Assembly (NCBI RefSeq): GCF_905475345.1
Contig: NC_066588.1
Location: 10,046,501 to 10,110,500, forward strand
Source: Vespula vulgaris
Lineage: Eukaryota > Arthropoda > Insecta > Hymenoptera > Vespidae
Length of the DNA stretch: 64,000 bases
Direction of reading: 5' to 3'
This document shows, piece after piece, positions 49,501 through 59,246 of this stretch (within the stretch, counting starts at the first letter, position 1; each line of letters begins with the position of its first letter). The notes below the pieces were generated by a model. It was not told the origin of the DNA. It worked only from the letters and a program-made list of their open reading frames with translations, and searched no databases. The position numbers were made by a program, and so were the translations under genes.

Positions 49501-52500
49501 GTGCTACCGTGTTGGAGAAAAATATTCTTAAATAAAAATATTTTTTTCCTTTTTTCCCATTAAACAGGTATAACTCGGCTCCTATTGGTCTCATCTGGGC
49601 GACAAGAATATGGGCGTAGAGGACGCGACGAGCCCTTTCGAATGACCCCGGTCCGGTTCTCCTAGGTGCTATAGTTTTGGAGAAAAAAATTGTTAAAGAA
49701 AAATTTTTTTTTCCTTTGTTCCCTTTAAACCGTTATAACTCGGCTCCTATTGGTCCGATCTGGGCGGAAAAAATATGGGCGCAGAGGGCGCGGCGAGCCC
49801 TTTCAATGACCCCGGTCCGGTTCTCCTAGGTGCTATAGTTTCGGAGAAAAAAATTGTTAAAGAAAAATTTTTTTTTCCTTTGTTCCCTTTAAACCGTTAT
49901 AACTCGGCTCCTGTTGGCCCGATCTGGACGAAAAAAATATGGGCGTAGAGGGCGCGAAGAGCCCTTTCCAACGACCCCGGTCCGGTTCTCCTAGGTGCTA
50001 TAGTTTCGGAGAAAAAAATTGTTAAAGAAAAATTTTTTTTTCCTTTGTTCCCTTTAAACCGTTATAACTCGGCTCCTGTTGGCCCGATCTGGACGAAAAA
50101 AATATGGGCGTAGAGGGCGCGACGAGCCCTTTCCAACGACCCCGGTCCGGTTGCTCCAGGTGCTATCGTTTCGGAGAAAAAATTGTTAAATAAAAATATT
50201 TTTTTCCTTTGTTACCTTTAAACCGTTATAACTCGGCTCCTATTGGTCCGATCTGGACGAAGACAATATGGTCTTAGAGGATGCGAGGAACCCTTTCCAA
50301 TGACCCCGGTCCGGTTGCTCTAGGTGCTACCGTGTCGGAGAAAAATATTCTTAAATAAAAATATTTTTTTCCTTTTTTCCCATTAAACAGGTATAACTCG
50401 GCTCCTATTGGTCTCATCTGGACGAAAAAAAAGGTCGTAGAGGACGCGAAGAACCCGTTCCAATGACCCCGGTCCGGTTGCTCCAGGTGCTATCGTTTCG
50501 GAGAAAAAATTGTTAAATAAAAATATTTTTTTCCTTTGTTCCCTTTAAACCGTTATAACTCGGCTCCTGTTGGTCCGATCTGGACGAAAAAAATTTGGGC
50601 GTAGAGGGCGCGACGAGCCCTTTCCAATGACCCCGGTCCGGTTCTTCTAGCTGCTATAGTTTCGGAGAAAAAAATTGTTAAAGAAAAATTTTTTTTTCCT
50701 TTGTTCCCTTTAAACCGTTATAACTCGGCTCCTATTGGCCCGATGTGGACGAAAAAAATATGGGCGTAGAGGGCGCGACGAGCCCTTTCCAATCACCCCG
50801 GTCCGGTTCTCCTAGGTGCTACATGTTTGGAGAAAAAAATTGTTAAAGAAAAATTTTTTTTTCCTTTGTTCCCTTTAAACCGTTATAACTCGGCTCCTGT
50901 TGGTCCGATCTGGACGAAAAAAATTTGGGCGTAGAGGGCGCGACGAGCCCTTTCCAATGACCCCGGTCCGGTTCTCCTAGGTGCTATAGTTTCGGAGAAA
51001 AAAATTGTTAAAGAAAAATTTTTTTTTCCTTTGTACCCTTTAAACCGTTATGACTCGGCTCCTATTGGTCCGATCTGGACGAAAAAAATATGGGCGTAGA
51101 GGGCGCGACGAGCCATTTCCCATGACCACGGTCCGGTTCTCTTGGGTGCTATAGTTTCGGAGAAAAAAATTGTTAAAGAAAAATTTTTTTTCCTTTGTTC
51201 CCTTTAAACCGTTATAACTCGGCTCTTATTGGTCCGATCTGGACGAAAAAAATATGGGCGTAGAGAGGGCGACGAGCCCTTTCCAATGACCCCGGGACGG
51301 TTCTCCTAGGTGCTATAGTTTCGGAGAAAAAAATTGTTAAAGAAAAATTTTTTTTTCCTTTGTTCCCTTTAAACCGTTATAACTCGGCTCCTATTGGTCC
51401 TATCTGGACGAAAAAAATATGGTTGCAGAGGGTGTGAAGAACCCATTCCAATAACCCCGGTCCGGTTGCTCTAGGTGCTACCGTGTCGGAGAAAAATATT
51501 CTTAAATAAAAATATTTTTTTCCTTTTTTCCCATTAAACAGGTATAACTCGGCTCCTATTGGTCTCATCTGGACGAAAAAAATATGGGCGTAGAGGCCGC
51601 GACGAGCCCTTTCGAATGACCCCGGTCCGGTTGCTCCAGGTGCTATCGTTTCGGAGAAAAAATTGTTAAATAAAAATATTTTTTTCCTTTGTTACCTTTA
51701 AACCGTTATAACTCGGCTCCTATTGGTCCGATCTGGACGAAAAAAATATGGTTGCAGAGGGTGTGAAGAACCCATTCCAATAACCCCGGTCCGGTTGCTC
51801 TAGGTGCTACCGTGTCGGAGAAAAATATTCTTAAATAAAAATATTTTTTTCCTTTTTTCCCTTTAAACAGGTATAACTCGGCTCCTACTGGTCCGATCTG
51901 GACGAAAAAAAAGGTCGTAGAGGACGCGAAGAACCCGTTCCAATGACCCCGGTCCGGTTGCTCCAGGTGCTATCGTTTCGGAGAAAAAATTGTTAAATAA
52001 AAATATTTTTTTCCTTTGTTACCTTTAAACCGTTATAACTCGGCTCCTATTGGTCCGATCTGGACGAAGACAATATGGTCGTAGAGGATGCGAGGAACCC
52101 TTTCCAATGACCCCGGTCCGGTTGCTCTAGGTGCTATAGTTTTGGAGAAAAATATTCTTAAATAAAAATATTTTTTTCCTTTTTTCCCATTAAACAGGTA
52201 TAACTCGGCTCCTATTGGTCTCATCTGGACGAAAAAAATATGGGCGTAGCGGGCGCGACGAACCCTTTCGAATGACCCCGGTCCGGTTCTCCTAGGTACT
52301 ATAGTTTTGGAGAAAAAAATTGTTAAAGAAAAATTTTTTTTCCTTTGTTCCCTTTAAACCGTTATAACTCGGCTACTGTTGGTCCGATCTGGACGAAAAA
52401 AATTTGGGCGTAGAGGGCGCGACGAGCCCTTTCCAATGACCCCGGTCCGGTTGCTCTAGGTGCTATAGTTTTGGAGAAAAATATTCTTAAATAAAAATAT

Positions 52501-52670
52501 TTTTTTCCTTTGTTCCCTTTAAACCGTTATAACTCGGCTCCTGTTGGTCCGATCTGGACGAAAAAAATTTGGGCGTAGAGGGCGCGACGAGCCCTTTCCA
52601 ATGACCCCGGTCCGGTTCTTCTAGCTGCTATAGTTTCGGAGAAAAAAATTGTTAAAGAAAAAGTTTTTTT
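49500..52670 (+). repeat. Class A and B+C dimer block
   Basis: About 19 monomers of classes A, B and C. The stretch 49.5-50.85 kb recurs at about 54.75-55.95 kb at an offset of 5264 bp, then about 5100 bp, the second copy having one r-type monomer fewer. A GTTCTTCTAGCTGC tag occurs at 50641, 52616 and 55740. B-like units with GGTTGCAGAGGGTGTG recur near 51.42 and 51.75 kb. Satellite only. Confidence 0.82.
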
Positions 52671-53477
52671 CCTTTGTTCCATTTAAACCGTTATAACACG
52701 GCACCTATTGTTCCGATTTGGACGAAAAAAATTTTGGAGTAGAAGGCGCGACGATCCCTTTCCAATGATCCTGGTCCGGTTGCACTAGGTGCTATAGTTT
52801 CGGACAAAAAAATTGTTAAAGAAAAATTTTTTTTTCCTTTGTTCCCTTTAAACCGTTATAACTGGGCTCCTATTGGTCCGATCTGGACGAAAAAAATATG
52901 GGCGTAGATGGCGCGACGAGCCCGTTCCAATGACCCCGGTCCGGTTCTCCTAGGTGCTATAGTTTCGGAGAAAAAAATTGTTAAAGAAAAATTTTTTTTT
53001 CCTTTGTTCCCTTTAAACCGTTATAACTCGGTTCCTGTTTGTCCGATCTGGACGAAAAAAATATGGGCGTAGAGGGCGCGACGAGCCCTTTCCAACGACC
53101 CCGGTCGGGTTCTCCTAGGTGCTATAGTTTCGGAGAAAAAAATTGTTAAAGAAAAATTTTTTTTTCCTTTGTTCCCTTTAAACCGTTATAACTCGGCTCC
53201 TGTTGGCCCGATCTGGACGAAAAAAATATGGGCGTAGAGGGCGCGACGAGCCCTTTCCAACGACCCCGGTCCGGTTGCTCCAGGTGCTATCGTTTCGGAG
53301 AAAAAATTGTTAAATAAAAATATTTTTTTCCTTTGTTACCTTTAAACCGTTATAACTCGGCTCCTATTGGTCCGATCTGGACGAAGACAATTTGGTCGTA
53401 GAGGATGCGAAGAACCCTTTCCAATGACCCCGGTCCGGTTGCTCTAGGTGCTACCGTGTCGGAGAAAAATATTCTTA

Positions 53478-53483
53478 AATAAA
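53478..53483 (+). other. AATAAA motif before a T-rich tract (exemplar)
   Basis: The B, C and TTAAATAAA-type units carry AATAAA just before their T-run on the plus strand, once per monomer. This resembles a polyadenylation signal. It may simply reflect A/T richness, but a plus-strand transcript would meet it repeatedly. Confidence 0.35.
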
Positions 53484-53487
53484 AATA

Positions 53488-53516
53488 TTTTTTTCCTTTT
53501 TTCCCATTAAACAGGT
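53488..53516 (+). other. Splice-acceptor-like motif in class C (exemplar)
   Basis: Eighteen uninterrupted pyrimidines (53488-53505) are followed by ATTAAA and CAG (53512-53514), then GT. In other classes the tract is broken by a G and the position of CAG is usually CCG. The match to a 3' splice site is seen; any use of it is speculative, as no gene or transcript is visible. Confidence 0.4.
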
Positions 53517-56500
53517 ATAACTCGGCTCCTATTGGTCTCATCTGGACGAAAAAAAAGGTCGTAGAGGACGCGAAGAACCCGTTCCAATGACCCCGGTCCG
53601 GTTGCTCCAGGTGCTATCGTTTCGGAGAAAAAATTGTTAAATAAAAATATTTTTTTCCTTTGTTACCTTTAAACCGTTATAACTCGGCTCCTATTGGTCC
53701 GATCTGGACGAAGACAATATGGTCGTAGAGGATGCGAGGAACCCTTTCCAATGACCCCGGTCCGGTTGCTCTTGGTGCTACCGTGTTGGAGAAAAATATT
53801 CTTAAATAAAAATATTTTTTTCCTTTTTTCCCATTAAACAGGTATAACTCGGCTCCTATTGGTCTCATCTGGACGACAAGAATATGGGCGTAGAGGACGC
53901 GACGAGCCCTTTCGAATGACCCCGGTCCGGTTCTCCTAGGTGCTATAGTTTCGGAGAAAAAAATTGTTAAAGAAAAATTTTTTTTTCCTTTGTTCCCTTT
54001 ATACCGTTATAACTCGGCTCCTGTTGGTCCGATCTGGACGAAAAAAATTTGGGCGTAGAGGGCGCGACGAGCCCTTTCCAATGACCCCGGTCCGGTTCTC
54101 CGAGATGCTATAGTTTCGGAGAAAAAAATTGTTAAAGAAAAATTTTTTTTTCCTTTGTTCCCTTTAAACCGTTATAACTCGGCTCCAATTGGTCCAGTCT
54201 GGACGAAAAAAATATGGGCGTAGAGGGCGCGACGAGCCCTTTCGAATGACCCCGGTCCGGTTCTCCTAGGTGCTATATGTTTGGAGAAAAAAATTGTTAA
54301 AGAAAAATTTTTTTTTCCTTTGTTCCCTTTAAACCGTTATAACTCGGCTCCTGTTGGTCCGATCTGGACGAAAAAAATTTGGGCGTAGAGGGCGCGACGA
54401 GCCATGTCCAATGAGCCCGGTCCGGTACTCCTAGGTGCTATAGTTTCGGAGAAAAAAATTGTTAAATAAAAATATTTTTTTCCTTTGTTACCTTTAAACC
54501 GTTATAACTCGGCTCCTATTGGTCCGATCTGGACGAAGACAATATGGTCTTAGAGGATGCGAGGAACCCTTTCCAATGACCCCGGTCCGGTTGCTCTAGG
54601 TGCTACCGTGTCGGAGAAAAATATTCTTAAATAAAAATATTTTTTTCCTTTGTTACATTTAAACCGTTATAACTCGGCTCCTATTGGTCCGATCTGGACG
54701 AAGACAATATGGTCTTAGAGGATGCGAGGAACCCTTTCCAATGACCCCGGTCCGGTTGCTCTAGGTGCTACCGTGTTGGAGAAAAATATTCTTAAATAAA
54801 AATATTTTTTTCCTTTTTTCCCATTAAACAGGTATAACTCGGCTCCTATTGGTCTCATCTGGACGACAAGAATATGGGCGTAGAGGACGCGACGAGCCCT
54901 TTCGAATGACCCCGGTCCGGTTCTCCTAGGTGCTATAGTTTTGGAGAAAAAAATTGTTAAAGAAAAATTTTTTTTTCCTTTGTTCCCTTTAAACCGTTAT
55001 AACTCGGCTCCTATTGGTCCGATCTGGGTGGAAAAAATATGGGCGCAGAGGGCGCGGCGAGCCCTTTCAATGACCCCGGTCCGGTTCTCCTAGGTGCTAT
55101 AGTTTCGGAGAAAAAAATTGTTAAAGAAAAATTTTTTTTTCCTTTGTTCCCTTTAAACCGTTATAACTCGGTTCCTGTTGGCCCGATCTGGACGAAAAAA
55201 ATATGGGCGTAGAGGGCGCGACGAGCCCTTTCCAACGACCCCGGTCCGGTTGCTCCAGGTGCTATCGTTTCGGAGAAAAAATTGTTAAATAAAAATATTT
55301 TTTTCCTTTGTTACCTTTAAACCGTTATAACTCGGCTCCTATTGGTCCGATCTGGACGAAGACAATATGGTCTTAGAGGATGCGAGGAACCCTTTCCAAT
55401 GACCCCGGTCCGGTTGCTCTAGGTGCTACCGTGTCGGAGAAAAATATTCTTAAATAAAAATATTTTTTTCCTTTTTTCCCATTAAACAGGTATATCTCGG
55501 CTCCTCTTGGTCTCATCTGGACGAAAAAAAAGGTCGTAGAGGACGCGAAGAACCCGTTCCAATGACCCCGGTCCGGTTGCTCCAGGTGCTATCGTTTCGG
55601 AGAAAAAATTGTTAAATAAAAATATTTTTTTCCTTTGTTCCCTTTAAACCGTTATAACTCGGCTCCTGTTGGTCCGATCTGGACGAAAAAAATTTGGGCG
55701 TAGAGGGCGCGACGAGCCCTTTCCAATGACCCCGGTCCGGTTCTTCTAGCTGCTATAGTTTCGGAGAAAAAAATTGTTAAAGAAAAATTTTTTTTTTCCT
55801 TTGTTCCCTTTAAACCGTTATAACTCGGCTCCTATTGGCCCGATGTGGACGAAAAAAATATGGGCGTAGAGGGCGCGACGAGCCCTTTCCAATGACCCCG
55901 GTCCGGTTCTCCTAGGTGCTATAGTTTCGGAGAAAAAAATTGTTAAAGAAAAATTTTTTTTTCCTTTGTTCCCTTTAAACCGTTATAACTCGGCTCCTAT
56001 TGGTCCGATCTGGGCGGAAAAAATATGGGCGCAGAGGGCGCGGCGAGCCCTTTCAATGACCCCGGTCCGGTTGTCCTAGGTGCTATAGTTTCGGAGAAAA
56101 AAATTGTTAAAGAAAAATTTTTTTTTCCTTTGTTCCCTTTAAACCGTTATAACTCGGCTCCTGTTGGCCCGATCTGGACGAAAAAAATATGGGCGTAGAG
56201 GGCGCGACGAGCCCTTTCCAACGACCCCGGTCCGGTTGCTCCAGGTGCTATCGTTTCGGAGAAAAAATTGTTAAATAAAAATATTTTTTTCCTTTGTTAC
56301 CTTTAAACCGTTATAACTCGGCTCCTATTGGTCCGATCTGGACGAAGACAATTTGGTCGTAGAGGATGCGAAGAACCCTTTCCAATGACCCCGGTCCGGT
56401 TGCTCTAGGTGGTACCGTGTCGGATAAAAATATTCTTAAATAAAAATATTTTTTTCCTTTTTTCCCATTAAACAGGTATAACTCGGCTCCTATTGGTCTC

Positions 56501-59101
56501 ATCTGGACGAAAAAAAAGGTCTTAGAGGACGCGAAGAACCCGTTCCAATGACCCCGGTCCGGTTGCTCCAGGTGCTATCGTTTCGGAGAAAAAATTGTTA
56601 AATAAAAATATTTTTTTCCTTTGTTACCTTTAAACCGTTATAACTCGGCTCCTATTGGTCCGATCTGGACGAAGACAATATGGTCGTAGAGGATGCGAGG
56701 AACCCTTTCCAATGACCCCGGTCCGGTTGCTCTAGGTGCTACCGTGTTGGAGAAAAATATTCTTAAATAAAAATATTTTTTTCCTTTTTTCCCATTAAAC
56801 AGGTATAACTCGGCTCCTATTGGTCTCATCCGGACGACAAAAATATGGGCGTAGAGGACGCGACGAGCCCTTTCGAATGACCCCGGTTCGGTTCTCCTAG
56901 GTGCTATAGTTTTGGAGAAAAAAATTGTTAAAGAAAAATTTTTTTTTCCTTTGTTCCCTTTAAACCGTTATAACTCGGCTCCTGTTGGTCCGATCTGGAC
57001 TAAAAAAATTTCGGCGTAGAGGGCGCGACGAGCCCTTTCCTATGACCCCGGTCCGGTTCTCCTAGGTGCTATAGTTTCGGAGAAAAAAATTGTTAAAGAA
57101 AAATTTTTTTTTCCTTTGTTCCCTTTAAACCGTTATAACTCGGCTCCTATTGGTCCGATCTGGACGAAAAAAATATGGGCGTAGAGGGCGCGACGAGACC
57201 TTTCCAATGACCCCGGTCGGGTTCTCCTAGGTGCTATAGTTTCGGAGAAAAAAATTGTTAAAGAAAAATTTTTTTTTCCTTTGTTCCCATTAAACAGGTA
57301 TAACTCGGCTCGTATTGGTCTCATCTGGACGACATAAATATGGGCGTAGAGGGCGCGGCGAGCCCTTTCCAACGACCCCGGTCCGGTTCTCCTAGATGCT
57401 ATAGTTTCGGAGAAAAAAATTGTTAAAGAAAAAGTTTTTTTCCTTTGTTCCCTTTAAACCGTTATAACTCGGCTCCTATTTGTCCGATCTGGACGAAAAA
57501 AATATGGGCGTAGAGGGCGCGACGAGCCCTTTCCAACGACCCCGGAACGGTTCTCCTACGTTCTATAGTTTCGGAGAAAAAAATTGTTAAAGAAAAATTT
57601 TTTTTCCTTTGTTCCCTTTAAACCGTTATAACTCGGCTCCTATTGGTCCGATCTGGACGAAAAAAATTTGGGCGTAGAGGGCGCGACGAGCCATGTCCAA
57701 TGAGCCCGGTCCGGTTCTCCTAGGTGCTATAGTTTCGGAGAAAAAAATTGTTAAAGAAAAATTTTTTTTCCTTTGTTCCCTTTAAACCTTTATAACTCGG
57801 CTCCTATTGGTCCGATCTGGACGAAAAAAATATGGGCGTAGAGGGAGCGACGAGCCATGTCCAATGAGCCCGGTCCGGTTCTCCTAGCTGCTATAGGTTC
57901 GGAGAAAAAAATTGTTAAAGAAAAAGTTTTTTTCCTTTGTTCCCTTTAAACCGTTATAACTCGGCTCCTATTGGTCCGATCTGGACGAAAAAAATATGGG
58001 CGTAGAGGGCGCGACGAGCCATGTCCAATGAGCCCGGTCCGGTTCTCCTAGCTGCTATAGGTTCGGAGAAAAAAATTGTTAAAGAAAAAGTTTTTTTCCT
58101 TTGTTCCCTTTAAACCGTTATAACTCGGCTCCTATTGGTCCGATCTGGACGAAAAAAATATGGGCGTAGAGGGCGCGACGAGCCCTTTCCAACGACCCCG
58201 GAACGCTTCTCCTACGTTCTATAGTTTCGGAGAAAAAAATTGTTAAAGAAAAATTTTTTTTCCTTTGTTACCTTTAAACCGTTATAACTCGGCTCCTATT
58301 GGTCCGATCTGGACGAAGACAATATGGTCGTAGAGGATGCGAGGAACCCTTTCCAATGACCCCGGTCCGGTTGCTCTAGGTGCTACCGTGTCGGAGAAAA
58401 ATATTCTTAAATAAAAATACTTTTTCCTTTTTTCCCATTAAATAGGTATAACTCGGCTCCTATTGGTCTCATCTGGACGAAAAAAAAGGTCGTAGAGGAC
58501 GCGAAGAACCCGTTCCAATGACCCCGGTCCGGTTGCTCCAGGTGCTATCGTTTCGGAGAAAAAATTGTTAAATAAAAATATTTTTTTCCTTTGTTACCTT
58601 TAAACCGTTATAACTCGGCTCCTATTGGTCCGATCTGGACGAAGACAATATGGTCGTAGAGGATGCGAGGAACCCTTTCCAATGACCCCGGTCCGGTTGC
58701 TCTAGGTGCTACCGTGTCGGAGAAAAATATTCTTAAATAAAAATATTTTTTTCCTTTTTTCCCATTAAACAGGTATAACTCGGCTCCTGTTGGTCCGATC
58801 TGGACTAAAAAAATTTCGGCGTAGAGGGCGCGACGAGCCCTTTCCTATGACCCCGGTCCGGTTCTCCTAGGTGCTATAGTTTCGGAGAACAAAATTGTTA
58901 AAGAAAAATTTTTTTTTCCTTTGTTCCCTTTAAACCGTTATAACTCGGCTCCTGTTGGTCCGATCTGGACTAAAAAAATTTCGGCGTAGAGGGCGCGACG
59001 AGCCCTTTCCTATGACCCCGGTCCGGTTCTCCTAGGTGCTATAGTTTCGGAGAAAAAAATTGTTAAAGAAAAATTTTTTTTTCCTTTGTTCCCTTTAAAC
59101 C

Positions 59102-59109
59102 GTTATAAC
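59102..59109. other. GTTATAAC 8-bp perfect palindrome (exemplar)
   Basis: GTTATAAC is its own reverse complement and is present in the great majority of monomers. Variants that break it are GTTATTAC (many D-neighbour units), GTTATATC, CTTTATAAC, GTTATAATTC and GGTATAAC (class C). A perfect dyad of this size could bind a symmetric dimeric protein, but no binder is identified. Confidence 0.75.
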
Positions 59110-59122
59110 TCGGCTCCTATTG

Positions 59123-59135
59123 GTCCGATCTGGAC
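59123..59135. other. Inverted repeat GTCC-GATCT-GGAC (exemplar)
   Basis: Four-base arms flank GATCT in the middle of the GGTCCGATCTGGACG block, which is among the best-kept blocks of the monomer. A second short dyad, GACC-CC-GGTC, follows at 59179-59188. Arms this short are common by chance; their conservation is the only reason to note them. Confidence 0.55.
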
Positions 59136-59154
59136 GAAAAAAATATGGGCGTAG

Positions 59155-59171
59155 AGGGCGCGACGAGCCCT
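59155..59171. other. Inverted repeat AGGGC-N7-GCCCT (exemplar)
   Basis: Five-base arms with a seven-base spacer lie over the GCGCGACGAGCCC segment in class A. In the GCGAAGAACCC units the right arm becomes ACCCT and the dyad is lost, so this small hairpin is class-specific. Confidence 0.6.
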
Positions 59172-59217
59172 TTCCAATGACCCCGGTCCGGTTCTCCTAG
59201 GTGCTATAGTTTCGGAG

Positions 59218-59246
59218 AAAAAAATTGTTAAAGAAAAATTTTTTTT
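59218..59246. other. A/T-tract block (exemplar)
   Basis: An A7 run (59218-59224) is followed by TTGTTAAAG and then A5T8 (59234-59246). Another A7 run lies at 59137-59143, 81 bp upstream, and the next monomer's run comes 83 bp downstream. Such poly(dA:dT) tracts stiffen or bend DNA and disfavour nucleosomes in known systems; the role here is inferred. Confidence 0.7.

Larger units (their letters stand above)
53347..53673 (+). repeat. Exemplar B+C dimer module (327 bp)
   Basis: Two different monomer classes travel together as a 165 + 162 bp dimer. Monomer B starts at 53347, is preceded by TTGTTACCTTTAAA, and carries GACGAAGACAAT, GAGGATGCGA and GTGCTACCGTGT. Monomer C starts at 53512 with CAGGTATAAC in place of CCGTTATAAC, is preceded by TTTTTTCCCATTAAA, and carries GGTCTCATCTGG, GAGGACGCG and GCTCCAGGTGCTATCG. 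The same back-to-back pair recurs with the identical 327-bp internal step at about 37.9/38.2, 48.1/48.4, 53.35/53.68 and 56.3/56.6 kb. It is the smallest higher-order unit in the right half, and the GACGAAGACAAT form was not seen left of about 37.9 kb. Confidence 0.88.
52670..56300 (+). repeat. Third relative of segment R, with a 7-monomer loss
   Basis: The CACGGCACCTATTGTTCCG unit at about 52.69 kb matches 46.27 kb at an offset of 6413 bp and follows it to about 53.2 kb. At the B+C dimer the offset has become 5263 bp (53350 against 48087), so 1150 bp, seven monomers, are absent here. The match then runs to about 54.9 kb and on, with one more monomer lost, to about 55.95 kb. Confidence 0.83.

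Noticed and set aside
59209..59226. CENP-B box candidate around TTTCGGAGAAAAAAATTG
   Set aside because: It has the TTCG start and the internal A of the NTTCGNNNNANNCGGGN consensus but lacks the CGGG end. The reverse-orientation candidate at CCCGGTCCGG also fails the required T spacing.
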